Below are positions 27,901 through 36,368 of a stretch of 64,000 bases of DNA, piece after piece; the first letter of the stretch is position 1, and each line of letters begins with the position of its first letter. Made by a program: the position numbers and the translations under genes. A model generated the notes under the pieces. That model saw only the letters and a program-made list of their open reading frames with translations. It had not been told where the DNA came from and ran no database searches. Source of the DNA: Candidatus Physcocola equi (GTDB lineage: Bacteria; Bacteroidota; Bacteroidia; Bacteroidales; Paludibacteraceae); contig JAGHUM010000036.1 of assembly GCA_018064855.1 (NCBI GenBank), forward strand, positions 1 to 64,000. Direction: 5' to 3'.

Positions 27901-28090
27901 CAAGGTGGAGCAGGAATGAAGACTTCCCCGTACCATAAGTGCCAATGATGGAGAAGGAATGAATACCCGTGTGGTAACCTTCCACAATTTCCTGTAACAC
28001 TTTTTGTACGTTGGGCGTTACAATGTATTTAGAACCTTCCGCAATACCGTTTTCGATATTTGCTGATAAAGTAAACGTTTTCTTAGCCAT
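24917..28090 (-). CDS. Large P-loop ATPase of the cassette (1057 aa)
   Basis: The protein has an N-terminal AAA/KAP-like P-loop domain: Walker A GTYGTGKSS (50-58) and Walker B LLIVIDEFGK (I141, D142, E143), then a long helical body of about 800 residues without further recognised motifs. The size and the position next to DUF4007 and the DndC-like enzyme recall the large ATPases of BREX (BrxC) and related modification systems; direct homology was not checked. It overlaps its neighbours by 8 nt on both sides, so production of the three proteins is coupled. It probably couples ATP hydrolysis to target recognition or complex assembly. Confidence 0.78.
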   Translation of the reverse strand: MAKKTFTLSANIENGIAEGSKYIVTPNVQKVLQEIVEGYHTGIHSFSIIGTYGTGKSSFLLHLEQDLLASTKKKELLKNTHLLYDGNFEILNILGDSNSLENLLRRKLQEIVQTDDTDVLSLVKTYYANLKKQNKFLLIVIDEFGKVLEHAAKHAPEEELYFFQKFTEVVNAPSRNILLLTTLHQNFSAYAGKLSQTQKNEWTKVKGRFQEVVFAEPIEQLLYLAAEHISTEFKYKQPDKNFHKIYQIAIDGKFIAKDFDFNTACKLYPMDTFAAYAITRAIQRYGQNERSLFSFLNAKGAHSVSVYKDKENNTYNLADVYDYVTNSFHSYLNDANSDSTGWSAIRLSIERVEGSDWKVPQQMLDAIKIVKAIGMLNLFGNAGFTMIHNEMTDYASMALGVKFASSILHELERLKIVRYAEYKKRLILFEGTDINIEEEITNASLVVPKPINFVDDLRVYFNNRVSPVKAYYYHRGTPRYFEYQLLDHPQDLVPTGDVDGFVQMVFGTSDKQYEELETFSKNCEHAIIFAYFNNTGDIVQRLHNIQKYRYIIEKVLVDKSDRVALKELYLLMEYEKTLLNKSLCESLFSYLDDVTWLYKGEVRKVHSHRDFNKLLSEVCEDIYSLTPIINNELFNKHKLSSNISGAKAKYLQALLENSTKADLGFDADKFPPEKTIYYSLLKNTGLHVNGEFTDTPTNQDIKTLWDACEEFLISTREKARKLSELVKKLSAQPYKIKDGVLEFWLPTYLFIKRQDYSLYGENGQYIPNFNIELLDLMKKHIGEFKIKAYAVDGLKLQLFNQYRKFLNLGDNSSIKSGAFIETIKPFLFFYNRQLNDYAKHTKSLPHEESIKFREVLALAKDPEKAFLEDLPDALGYDVDKLKDESAVQEYCYVIQRAISELRGCYNQLIDRIESNLIESLGFESGEYIEYIQEIQQRLSKVKPHLLNPRQKEFYQHAMAQFDNRTEWYQSVCFTVLGSPLDRMTDDQEPKLHDDIVFLFKECEQKAVLSESLNYKINEKEEARSLELESKINNILSGDNNLDVYTLMRILQKRLNND

Positions 28091-28931
28091 AGTATTCGTT
28101 CAAGACCTCTTCTTCCGTGATTTCGTTGATAAACTGCAGTTGACGAATACCTGCAGTATCAGTATAACGCACATCATTGAAGCGATGTGCCTCAATAATC
28201 TTGCACATTTCGATGACTTCCATGTCATTCATACAGAATGCCAAACCGATTTCTTGCAACAAGTCGTAGCTGATGGTATTGTCCTTACCCTTCATTCTGA
28301 TTACAGCATAAAGGAAAATCTGCCATGGAATCTGACGCTTACCTTCAATATTGAATAGGAAGTTTTTGCCGTCTGCGTCCATGCGGATTAAGTCGAGATC
28401 AATCAACAAGGAACTATAATCATCCAATGCCTTTGTTTTCTGTGGAAGCACATAGTTCAGAAGCAAGGTGCCAACATCTTTCTTCACTGAATTCTCATTG
28501 TACTGACTCTGTTTGCCATCTTCTGTCATCAATCTCTTTACGAGATTCAACAAATGCAAACGATCGAATAACTTTCGTTCTCTTTGCAGTTGGGTGAAGA
28601 GAATATTATAAAGTGTAGCCTCACATGTGCTTACAAGAAGAAAATGCAAAAGCCATAAAGTACCCAGGTCTTCAATGTATGGGTCTTTGCCCGTATTCGA
28701 ATCAAAAATGTAATCGGCTATAGTTTGTATTTCGTCATTTATAGTTAAACCAAATGCACGCATCCAATAACGTATTGATGCAACCATATTCTTACCAACT
28801 CCCAATTCTACTACAGAGTCAGGAGAATTGAATTTTTTGTTGCTCCGAATAAAATCATATCCCTTCTTCAACCACAATGTCTTGCATGTGAAACTTTCAT
28901 GACCGGAAAACGTATATTTGGTTACGGGCAT
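28083..28931 (-). CDS. DUF4007 family protein, first gene of the cassette
   Basis: This 282-aa protein opens with YTFSGHESFTCKTLWLKKGY, the hallmark of DUF4007, a family typically found beside DndC-like enzymes in phosphorothioation-type loci. The biochemical function is unknown; its position as first gene suggests a recognition or specificity role (inference). The rest is mainly helical, with VELGVGKNMVASIRYW, a pattern conserved in the family. The stop overlaps the ATPase start by 8 nt. No clear Bacteroidetes promoter box was found in front of it. Confidence 0.85.
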   Translation of the reverse strand: MPVTKYTFSGHESFTCKTLWLKKGYDFIRSNKKFNSPDSVVELGVGKNMVASIRYWMRAFGLTINDEIQTIADYIFDSNTGKDPYIEDLGTLWLLHFLLVSTCEATLYNILFTQLQRERKLFDRLHLLNLVKRLMTEDGKQSQYNENSVKKDVGTLLLNYVLPQKTKALDDYSSLLIDLDLIRMDADGKNFLFNIEGKRQIPWQIFLYAVIRMKGKDNTISYDLLQEIGLAFCMNDMEVIEMCKIIEAHRFNDVRYTDTAGIRQLQFINEITEEEVLNEYYG

Positions 28932-29651
28932 ACCGTTCTATTAATTAGTTCCGCATGACCCCAAGGGCGGTAGTTTTTTCATTTTCCCATTCCATATCAA
29001 AAAAGAACGTGGAGCCAGCTCCTGTCGCTCGTTCCACGGTGTAAGGCCTTCGCATTTGCCCATCAAGTCGAAACGAGCAACGCGGAACAGCCCCACGAGA
29101 GGTATATATACAACAACACTCATTGAAGAAAGGGCACAGTTTGGATTCCCAGCATCAATGATTAGTGTGACATCTACACCTTCATGAGGCATTTCCCGTT
29201 GCTTTGTTTTTGACTTGATGATAAGAGTTTGCGAAGTTCTACACCGCCAAAACCAAAGCGTCCAGAAAACGCCTTTTTTAATATGTTGTTCTTGCCATCT
29301 GGCAAGTGGTCGCTTGAAGCAACCATTTTATTCGCTCAAACCTTTTTGCACCTTGATGAGCGTTGGGTTTTTGTGTCTTCTATATACTTTTCATGTGCTT
29401 TACACGCACATATGACACAATTTATTGCCAAATTACAAAAAATATGAATAGAAGAATAAATAAGTCGTGAAAATTTTGAATCCCAACGACTTTTTTAACA
29501 ATTTTTCCGTTGTTTGTTTTCTTCTATATCGAGTTAATGACATTCATTCGAACATCTCCATGGAAAATTTCTGTTATTTTGTGTAATCCGCATAAATTGT
29601 TGGCGAAAGTGCCAACATATTTGAATAAAAACAAAAAAATCTTCTTGAAAA
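28932..29651. other. Degenerate stretch between the cassette and tRNA-Asp
   Basis: There is no gene I can assign with confidence. Two minus-strand frames are possible: 28941-29192 (83 aa, containing CEGLTPWNERQELAPRSF), ending 9 nt before DUF4007, and 29174-29326 (50 aa, containing SGRFGFGGVELRKLL). They overlap by 19 nt in different frames. A third frame over 28940-29110 also reads protein-like (RRPYTVERATGAGSTFFFD), so the true frame, if any, is unclear. This fits a decayed gene or a non-coding repeat. A perfect hairpin CTTGCCA/TGGCAAG sits at 29291-29306. From about 29440 to 29650 the DNA is very AT-rich without visible features. Confidence 0.35.
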
Positions 29652-29682
29652 TTTGCATTGTAAAAAAAAAGTGATAATTTTG
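29652..29682 (+). promoter_or_regulatory. Promoter of tRNA-Asp, built on a 14-nt direct repeat
   Basis: TTTG (29652-29655) and TAATTTTG (29675-29682) are 19 bp apart, a perfect match to the Bacteroidetes consensus. Both TTTG elements sit in copies of TTTGCATTGTAAAA (29652-29665 and 29679-29692). Confidence 0.8.
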
Positions 29683-29699
29683 CATTGTAAAACAAAACT

Positions 29700-29773
29700 G
29701 GTGCGGTAGTTCAGCTGGTTAGAATACATGCCTGTCACGCATGGGGTCACGGGTTCGAGTCCCGTCCGCACCG
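29700..29773 (+). tRNA. tRNA-Asp (GTC)
   Basis: The acceptor arms GGTGCGG (29700-29706) and CCGCACC (29766-29772) pair fully. The D arm contains AGCTGGTTAGAA, and the anticodon stem CATGC/GCATG encloses CTGTCAC with anticodon GTC. The T arm is ACGGG TTCGAGT CCCGT. The discriminator is G. The CCA end is not encoded completely. Confidence 0.97.
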
Positions 29774-29777
29774 CAAA

Positions 29778-29806
29778 AAGGAGTTCATTTGTGAACTCCT
29801 TTTTTT
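29778..29806 (+). terminator. Terminator of tRNA-Asp
   Basis: AAGGAGTTCA (29778-29787) pairs with TGAACTCCTT (29792-29801) around a 4-nt loop and runs into seven or more T. Confidence 0.92.
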
Positions 29807-29837
29807 GTTTATTATTAATTTATTTAACTGATTTTCA

Positions 29838-30764
29838 ATGAAATTTTCCAATTACGCTTTTGCATCGGCCGTTGTGCTGGCTTCATGTACTGGTGGCGCC
29901 GACAATGGTAATGGCGGGCAATCTGTGGATTCGACAAACAGTACATCTCAACAAAAAACTATAATCCTTGAAAAAACAGCCGCTTCTGCAGAAACAAAGG
30001 TTAAACTGGCTCACGAAGTGAAAGGACCAGTAAGACTTGTTGTCTCGAATGAAATAGATGGTCTGGCTGCAAAGTTCGACGAAAAGGGACAACTGATTTA
30101 TCGTATGACTAGTGGGATGGGCAATCGTTGTCAGATTCTGGAGCAACCAGATGGAAGTCTTTATATGACTTGGACCGGAACTGTGCTTTATTACACTAAT
30201 TCAGGGAAACTCGACTCAATTGTAGGTGGAGAAGAAGGTTATTATTTCAGTCAGATTTATAACTATGGACCAGACGGAAATGTGAATGAAATAGTTTATA
30301 TCGAAGGTAATGAACAAGAAGGGGAGACTTTGAGAGAAAAAAGAAATGTGAAAGTGCTGGAAACCGATGCTCATGGAAACTGGTTGAAACGTAAAGAAGG
30401 AGATATGGTGGTGGTTCGTGAAATATCATACTATGGTGAACCGGACAATGTGTATCCTTTCCGTCCGAATGATTTCCAATATCATTTCTGTGGGAAAATT
30501 AGCACAATGGATGTGATGTCATTTACTTTTGGCGGAAAAAAAGAAGGTGAATGCGTCTTGAATGGCTCTAAACGTAATCTCCGATTGGTTTCTTTTGACG
30601 AGAAAACGGGCGACATGAAAATAGAAGCCAAAATGAATGGCAAGGTGGTAGGGTATTATGAAGGTAAGGTTACTATCACAGACAATGAATACCAATACAA
30701 AGGTGACTTTAAGAATGTAAATGGAGCATCTGTTCCTTTTGAATTGTCAAATGCTTGCTTGTAA
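29838..30764 (+). CDS. Lipoprotein of unknown function
   Basis: This 308-aa protein has a lipobox VLASC (about residues 13-17) followed by a flexible Gly/Asn/Ser/Thr linker (TGGADNGNGGQSVDSTNSTS), so it is an anchored periplasmic or surface lipoprotein. The central part has short repeated strand-turn units such as FDEKGQLIYR, YYTNSGKLDSI, YNYGPDGNVNEIVY and ETDAHGNWLKR, which resemble the loose YD-type repeats found in Bacteroidetes lipoproteins. The C-terminal part contains LVSFDEKTGDMKIEAKMNG. The function is unknown. It is a single gene flanked by terminators. Confidence 0.75.
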   Translation: MKFSNYAFASAVVLASCTGGADNGNGGQSVDSTNSTSQQKTIILEKTAASAETKVKLAHEVKGPVRLVVSNEIDGLAAKFDEKGQLIYRMTSGMGNRCQILEQPDGSLYMTWTGTVLYYTNSGKLDSIVGGEEGYYFSQIYNYGPDGNVNEIVYIEGNEQEGETLREKRNVKVLETDAHGNWLKRKEGDMVVVREISYYGEPDNVYPFRPNDFQYHFCGKISTMDVMSFTFGGKKEGECVLNGSKRNLRLVSFDEKTGDMKIEAKMNGKVVGYYEGKVTITDNEYQYKGDFKNVNGASVPFELSNACL

Positions 30765-30869
30765 GCTTCTTATCGAGGAATAGGAAACCTTTTGAATTTC
30801 GTTTCAAGTAGTAGAAAGAAAAATGAGTTGTCTGCATTATATGCGGCAATAAGTAATGTTAAAAAAGAA

Positions 30870-30903
30870 AGCTGCCATCTCAACGGAGATGGCAGCTTTT
30901 TTA
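30870..30903. terminator. Terminator between the lipoprotein gene and ilvC (bidirectional)
   Basis: AGCTGCCATCTC (30870-30881) pairs perfectly with GAGATGGCAGCT (30886-30897). T-run on the right and A-run on the left serve convergent genes. Confidence 0.92.
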
Positions 30904-30925
30904 TAGCGCTTTATTGTGTGCTAAA

Positions 30926-31969
30926 TTAGTTGTTTTCAGGACGGAGCTGACGAACAGTTTCAGCAGTGCGCCACATTTCGCTTTCACGAAGAGCCTTCAA
31001 TTCTTTTTCGAGCTTTTCACGATAGTCTGGCTGGCTGTTGCTGTCGATAGAGATTTGAGCTTCGTTACCACACTTAACGTTAGCATAAAGCTTTTCAACA
31101 ACTGGCTTGATAGCATCGTGGAATGGGCCCATCCAGTCGAGAGCACCACGCTGTGCAGTAGTAGAGCAGTTAGCGTACATCCAGTCCATACCGTTCTTTG
31201 CGAACAATGGCATCAATGACTGAGTCAATTCTTCTACAGTTTCGTTGAATGCTTCTGATGGTGAGTGACCGTTTTCACGGAGAACTTCGTACTGAGCCAA
31301 AAGCAAGCCCTGGATACCACCCATCAATGAACCACGTTCACCGGTAAGGTCAGAAGTGGCTTCACGGATGAAGGTAGTTTCAAACATGTAACCTGAACCG
31401 ATACCGATACCAAGAGCGAGTGTCTTTTCAAGAGCCTTGCCTGTTGCATCCTGGTAAACTGCGTATGATGAGTTCAAACCACGACCTTCGAGGAACATAG
31501 TACGGAGTGATGTACCTGAACCCTTAGGGGCAACCATGATAACGTCGATATCCTTTGAAGGAACTACGCCTGTGCGATCGTTCCAAGTGATAGCAAAACC
31601 GTGTGAGAAGTAAAGAGCCTTACCTGGAGTGAGGTACTGCTTCAAAGTAGGCCATACGCTGATAACGGCAGCGTCTGAAAGCAAGCACATGATAACTGTA
31701 CCTTTTGCTGCAGCTTCTTCGATAGAGAAGAGGGTTTCACCTGGAACCCATCCGTCTTTTACAGCTTTTTCATAGGTCTTACCCTGACGCTGGCCAACGA
31801 TTACGTTGAAACCATTGTCACGCAAGTTCTGAGCCTGACCTGGACCCTGTACACCACAACCGATAACGGCGATAGTTTCGTTCTTCAAAACTTCACGAGC
31901 CTTCTCCAATGAGAATTCTTTGCTGGTGATGACGGTTTCTTCTACACCGCCAAAGTTCATTTTTGCCAT
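30926..31969 (-). CDS. ilvC: Ketol-acid reductoisomerase
   Basis: IlvC isomerises and reduces acetolactate or acetohydroxybutyrate with NAD(P)H and Mg2+ in valine and isoleucine synthesis. Seen are the Rossmann motif IGCGVQGPGQAQNLRDNG (about 36-53), the cofactor-specificity loop GQRQGKTY, MVAPKGSG, and the metal-binding knotted domain with DLTGERGSLMGG and VEELTQSLMP. The 347-aa length fits class I enzymes with a short C-terminal extension. It is separated from ilvN by 156 nt with its own -7 box, so it can be expressed independently of ilvD-ilvB-ilvN. Confidence 0.97.
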   Translation of the reverse strand: MAKMNFGGVEETVITSKEFSLEKAREVLKNETIAVIGCGVQGPGQAQNLRDNGFNVIVGQRQGKTYEKAVKDGWVPGETLFSIEEAAAKGTVIMCLLSDAAVISVWPTLKQYLTPGKALYFSHGFAITWNDRTGVVPSKDIDVIMVAPKGSGTSLRTMFLEGRGLNSSYAVYQDATGKALEKTLALGIGIGSGYMFETTFIREATSDLTGERGSLMGGIQGLLLAQYEVLRENGHSPSEAFNETVEELTQSLMPLFAKNGMDWMYANCSTTAQRGALDWMGPFHDAIKPVVEKLYANVKCGNEAQISIDSNSQPDYREKLEKELKALRESEMWRTAETVRQLRPENN

Positions 31970-32067
31970 GATTTAATATTTATTAAAAATCAGTGATTTA
32001 TTTATTCTTTTTATCCTCTGAAGTATCCGAACCATACTTTTTATTGCATAGAACGGCGAATTTCATG

Positions 32068-32075
32068 CAAAGTTA
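32068..32075 (-). promoter_or_regulatory. -7 promoter box for ilvC
   Basis: TAACTTTG on the minus strand, about 100 nt upstream of the ilvC ATG; no -33 TTTG. The ~90-nt leader between it and ilvC shows no obvious terminator. Confidence 0.5.
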
Positions 32076-32125
32076 ATCAACTTTTCTTAATTATTGATTA
32101 TATACTGCGATAAAATCAGCAGAGA

Positions 32126-32665
32126 TTAATGGTTTTCTCGCTCAAGTTTTGCGAGTTTGTCGCTGAGTGGTTCTTCAGTTGATTTCGTGATAACAATACG
32201 TCCTGTACGAGAATACTGCAATACACAGTTCATCTCATCCAATGAGAAATATAAATCCATAATCTGATCCGTCTTTCCTGTCATTGTTACGACAGAATAG
32301 GTGTGGTTGGATTCTAGTATTTGAGCGTTGTGCTCTCTTATGGTTTTACATACGTTCTCGTTGTTGAGCATCACAGGTGTGCTGATCTTCATCAATACTA
32401 CTTCTTGTATGAAAATCTCATCATCTGTCATCACACGGCTTTGAAGCACATCGATTTTCTTTTCAATCAATCGACTGATTTTGTAAATCTGTTCTTCATC
32501 GCTATAAGCTGTGATGGTGTATTTGTGAATGCCTTTTATGGAAGATGCCGACACGTTCAAACTTTCAATGTTTACTTGCAAACGTGTGAAAACGGCTGTT
32601 ATCTGACTTAATATGCCGGCGATATTCTCCGAATGCACGATTAAGGTATATAGCTTCTTTTCCAT
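32126..32665 (-). CDS. ilvN: Acetolactate synthase small (regulatory) subunit
   Basis: This 179-aa protein has an N-terminal ACT domain (LYTLIVHSENIAGILSQITA, about residues 5-24) that binds valine for feedback inhibition, followed by a C-terminal ACT-like half. It begins 4 nt after the ilvB stop, so the two subunits are made from one mRNA. The body, with MEKKLYTLIVHSENIAG and DVLQSRVMTDDEI, is typical of Bacteroidetes IlvN/IlvH. Confidence 0.93.
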   Translation of the reverse strand: MEKKLYTLIVHSENIAGILSQITAVFTRLQVNIESLNVSASSIKGIHKYTITAYSDEEQIYKISRLIEKKIDVLQSRVMTDDEIFIQEVVLMKISTPVMLNNENVCKTIREHNAQILESNHTYSVVTMTGKTDQIMDLYFSLDEMNCVLQYSRTGRIVITKSTEEPLSDKLAKLERENH

Positions 32666-32669
32666 GCTT

Positions 32670-34385
32670 TTATCTCTTTATTTCAAGTAACATTTCGTCA
32701 ACATTGGCACCTGGAGGGGTCATTGGCAATACATCAACTTCCTCTATAACTGCGACTTCCAACAGATATGCACCTTCTGTTTTAATCATTTTGTCAATTG
32801 CGGCATCAAGTTTTTCTCTTTCCGTCACCAATTCATAATTGATGTCGTATGCCTTTGCAATGAGTTCGTATTTAGGATTCATCATTGGCGTAAATGAATA
32901 GCGATGATTGAAGAACATTTCCTGCCATTGACGAACGTTTCCTAAATAGTTGTTGTTTAACAATATGATCTTCACCGGAGTTTTCTGCTCCATGATGGTA
33001 CCAAGTTCTTCTATTGTCATTTGGAGTCCACCATCACCTGTGAAGAAGCATACAGTTCTGTCTGGAGCACCTATTGCTGCACCTATTGCTGCTGGTAATC
33101 CGAAACCCATTGTGCCAAGTCCTCCACTGGATACTACGCTATGAGGTTCTGTGAATTTGAAATAGCGAACGCTCATCATTTGATTCTGACCTACGTCTGT
33201 TACCAAAATGGCCTTATTCCCAGTCGCTTTGGTGACTTTTGCGATTGTTTCTCCCATTTTGAGTGGACCGGTTGTAGGGTGAACTTCCGCAGAAATGACC
33301 TTGTCGTATTCCTTTTGATCATACTGCTTGAAACTTTCAATCCATTCATTATGGTTGTTTTCTATCAATAGTTTGGTGACCATTGGTAGGGTTTCTTTGC
33401 AGTTTCCGAGAATACAAACATCTGCTGGGATGTTCTTGCTGAATTCGGTTTTGTCAATGTCAAAATGAATGATTTTTGCCTGTTTCGCATAGTTAGACGG
33501 ACGTCCTGTTACACGGTCAGAAAAACGCATGCCGACTGCTATAATTACGTCGCATTCCTGCGTTTTTACGTTTGGCCCCAGATTTCCGTGCATTCCGAGC
33601 ATACCCTTGTTCAGCGGGTGGTTGCTTGGCATTGCCGAAAGGCCCAGCATGGTGCTGGCAAATGGCAAATTGGCTTTTTCTACGAATTGTTTCAATTCTT
33701 CTCTGGCTTCAGCCAATTCTACACCCTGACCAACAAGAACTAAAGGTTTTTTAGCTCCGTTAATCAATTCTGCTGCTTTATCTATTTGGTCAGCTGCCGG
33801 TGTTGGATATGGGGTATAACTGCGGATAAAGTCAACAGTCTGTGGTTCATATTCAAATTTGGCAGTCTGAACATTCTTTGGAAAATCAAGAACTACAGGT
33901 CCTTTTCTTCCTGTATTGGCAATGTAGAAAGCTCGAGATACCGCCCATGCAATATCTTCAGGCTTTCTGATTTGGTAACTCCACTTTGAAATCGGCTGGG
34001 TTATACCAACCAAGTCAACTTCTTGGAATGCGTCGCTGCCAATGGCCGGAGTGCCAACCTGACCGGCAATCACTATGATAGGTGTGTTGTCCATCATAGC
34101 ATCGGCTATACCGGTGATGGTGTTAGTCACACCAGGGCCGCTGGTTACAAGGCATACTCCAACTTTCCCGCTTGTTCTGGCATAACCTTCTGCAGCATGA
34201 GCCGCACCTTGTTCGTGGCGGACAAGCACATGGTTGAAGATTGGGTTTTCTGGACGTGTATAATCGTAAAGCGCATCGAATACGGGCATAATGCAACCGC
34301 CTGGGTAACCAAATATTGTGGTTGTTCCCTCGGCTTGCAATGAACGCATTAGCGCTTCTGCACCTGTGATTAATTCTTTGCTCAT
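32670..34385 (-). CDS. ilvB: Acetolactate synthase large (catalytic) subunit
   Basis: This ThDP-dependent enzyme condenses pyruvate with pyruvate or 2-oxobutyrate. The start is chosen at ATG 34385 (MSKELITGAEALMRSLQ), 13 nt after the ilvD stop; the frame is open to another ATG at 34406 (seven extra residues, 8-nt overlap). The catalytic Glu lies in RHEQGAAHAAEGYAR, substrate and FAD regions include DAFQEVDLVGIT, and the ThDP/Mg motif runs from GDGGLQMTIEEL to LLNNNYLG. It is 571 aa from the chosen start. Confidence 0.95.
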   Translation of the reverse strand: MSKELITGAEALMRSLQAEGTTTIFGYPGGCIMPVFDALYDYTRPENPIFNHVLVRHEQGAAHAAEGYARTSGKVGVCLVTSGPGVTNTITGIADAMMDNTPIIVIAGQVGTPAIGSDAFQEVDLVGITQPISKWSYQIRKPEDIAWAVSRAFYIANTGRKGPVVLDFPKNVQTAKFEYEPQTVDFIRSYTPYPTPAADQIDKAAELINGAKKPLVLVGQGVELAEAREELKQFVEKANLPFASTMLGLSAMPSNHPLNKGMLGMHGNLGPNVKTQECDVIIAVGMRFSDRVTGRPSNYAKQAKIIHFDIDKTEFSKNIPADVCILGNCKETLPMVTKLLIENNHNEWIESFKQYDQKEYDKVISAEVHPTTGPLKMGETIAKVTKATGNKAILVTDVGQNQMMSVRYFKFTEPHSVVSSGGLGTMGFGLPAAIGAAIGAPDRTVCFFTGDGGLQMTIEELGTIMEQKTPVKIILLNNNYLGNVRQWQEMFFNHRYSFTPMMNPKYELIAKAYDINYELVTEREKLDAAIDKMIKTEGAYLLEVAVIEEVDVLPMTPPGANVDEMLLEIKR

Positions 34386-34398
34386 TATAATGGCTTTA

Positions 34399-36234
34399 TT
34401 AGTCAATGATTCTTATACCACCTTTGTCGGCTGATGCAACCATTTTGCCGTAGCATTTGAGTGCTTTTGAAATGACGCGGTCGCGTTTTGGCTGCCATGC
34501 GTTTGCTCCTTTGGCTTCTTCTTCTTTGCGGCGCTGTGCGAGTTCCTCGTCACTTACTTTTACGTTGATGCTGCGGCTTGGAATGTCGATTTCGATGATA
34601 TCACCATCTTTTACCAAACCGATATTTCCGCCTGATGCGGCTTCTGGGGATACGTGTCCGATGGAAAGACCTGATGTGCCACCAGAGAAACGACCGTCTG
34701 TGATGAGCGCACATTCCTTGCCAAGATGCATTGATTTGATGTAACTTGTAGGGTAGAGCATCTCTTGCATGCCCGGACCTCCCTTAGGACCTTCGTATGT
34801 GATAATGACAATATCTCCTGCTTTGATTTTCCCACCAAGGATTCCTTCGCAAGCGTCTTCTTGTGAGTTGAATACGCGAGCTGTTCCTTTGAAGTTCCAA
34901 ATACTTTGATCTACACCTGCGGTCTTCACTACGCAGCCGTCGAGTGCGATATTTCCAAACAATACTGCCAAGCCACCATCTTTTGTGTATGCGTGTTCAA
35001 TGTCGCGAATGCAACCATTTGCACGGTCGGTGTCGAGAGTCTCGTAAGTGCAGCTCTGTGATCCCATCTTATTGCTGAACTTGAATGCTGGGGCGGTAGA
35101 GTAGATGCGTTTGGCTTCTGGATCAACATTGGCGCCTGTGATGCTGTATTTCTGGATGTCTTCACCAAGTGTGGCACCATTGACGCGCTTCAGATTGGTG
35201 TTGAGAAGTCCGCCTTTTGCCAATTCTCCAAGAATACCGAGGATACCACCTGCGCGGTTGCATTCCTGAATAGAGAATTTTGTTGTGTTAGGAGCAAGTT
35301 TGCAAAGACATGGAACTTTGCGTGAAAGTTTATCAATATCCACCATCTTGAAGTCAACGCCACCTTCATTGGCAACAGCCAACAAGTGGAGGATGGTGTT
35401 TGTGGAGCCGCCCATGGCGATATCAAGAGTCATAGCATTCATGAATGCTTCACGGGTTGCGATGCTTCGTGGTAATACGCTGTCGTCACCATCTCTGTAG
35501 TATTTGAATGCATTTTCTACAATCTGTTTTGCTGCGTCTTTGAAGAGCTGAATGCGATTGGTGTGAGTTGCGAGGATGGTGCCGTTGCCTGGCAAAGATA
35601 AACCGATGGCTTCAGTGAGTGAGTTCATTGAGTTGGCAGTGAACATACCAGAGCAGCTTCCGCAACCAGGGCAAGCGTGTTGTTCGATTTCGTCCATTTC
35701 GCTGTCGCTGACGCTGCTGTCAGCGCCTTTTACCATTGCTGTGATAAGGTCAATGTTCTCACCTTTCCACTTGCCTGCTTCCATTGGGCCTCCAGAACAA
35801 AAAACGGTAGGGATGTTCAGACGCATAGATGCCATCAACATTCCTGGTGTGATTTTGTCGCAGTTTGAAATGCAGATCATGGCATCTGCTTTGTGTGCAT
35901 TGACAACGTATTCTACAGAATCTGCGATAAGGTCTCTTGAAGGCAATGAATAAAGCATGCCATCGTGTCCCATTGCAATACCGTCGTCAATAGCGATAGT
36001 GTCAAATTCTGCTGCATAGCAGCCCAATTTTTCTATTTCTTCTTTAACAATTTGACCGATCTCGTGCAAATGAGTGTGGCCTGGAACAAACTGGTTGAAA
36101 GAGTTGACAATGGCAATGATAGGTTTGCCAAACATCTCTTTTTTCATACCGTTGGCAACCCATAATGCGCGGGCTCCTGCCATTCTGCGTCCGTCTGTGC
36201 ATACGGAACTGCGAAGTTTGTTTTTGTATTCCAT
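34399..36234 (-). CDS. ilvD: Dihydroxy-acid dehydratase
   Basis: IlvD dehydrates dihydroxy acids to 2-keto acids, the third common step for Val, Ile and Leu. The iron-sulfur ligands are visible in [11 protein letters not shown] and [17 protein letters not shown], and the start [19 protein letters not shown] is typical. The 611-aa length matches the long family form. It is first gene of ilvD-ilvB-ilvN and lies behind an attenuator (leader peptide 36369-36431, terminator 36296-36330). Confidence 0.97.
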   Translation of the reverse strand: MEYKNKLRSSVCTDGRRMAGARALWVANGMKKEMFGKPIIAIVNSFNQFVPGHTHLHEIGQIVKEEIEKLGCYAAEFDTIAIDDGIAMGHDGMLYSLPSRDLIADSVEYVVNAHKADAMICISNCDKITPGMLMASMRLNIPTVFCSGGPMEAGKWKGENIDLITAMVKGADSSVSDSEMDEIEQHACPGCGSCSGMFTANSMNSLTEAIGLSLPGNGTILATHTNRIQLFKDAAKQIVENAFKYYRDGDDSVLPRSIATREAFMNAMTLDIAMGGSTNTILHLLAVANEGGVDFKMVDIDKLSRKVPCLCKLAPNTTKFSIQECNRAGGILGILGELAKGGLLNTNLKRVNGATLGEDIQKYSITGANVDPEAKRIYSTAPAFKFSNKMGSQSCTYETLDTDRANGCIRDIEHAYTKDGGLAVLFGNIALDGCVVKTAGVDQSIWNFKGTARVFNSQEDACEGILGGKIKAGDIVIITYEGPKGGPGMQEMLYPTSYIKSMHLGKECALITDGRFSGGTSGLSIGHVSPEAASGGNIGLVKDGDIIEIDIPSRSINVKVSDEELAQRRKEEEAKGANAWQPKRDRVISKALKCYGKMVASADKGGIRIID

Positions 36235-36295
36235 GTGTATATTTTTTTATTATATTGTCTGTTTGAAAAATGCGAACAAAGTTGGTAAGATAATA

Positions 36296-36330
36296 AAAGC
36301 CTTTCTCTTAAGTTGCAAGAGAAAGGCTTT
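36296..36330 (-). terminator. Attenuator terminator in the ilvD leader
   Basis: AAAGCCTTTCTCTT (36296-36309) pairs perfectly with 36317-36330 (14 bp, 7-nt loop). On the minus strand the stem is followed by TTATTATC, giving a TTTTATTAT tail. On the same RNA, CAAGAGAGAG (36366-36357) can instead pair with CUUUCUCUUG (36325-36316), over 10 bp with one wobble, which would break this terminator. Confidence 0.82.
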
Positions 36331-36368
36331 GTATTTTTTGAGAACCATATTGCACACTCTCTCTTGTC

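Noticed and set aside
29700..29773. tRNA-Asp as the integration site of the seven-gene cassette
   Set aside because: The cassette lies on the 5' side of the tRNA, whereas tRNA-targeting integrases leave elements at the 3' end. No second copy of the tRNA 3' end and no integrase gene were found in the window.
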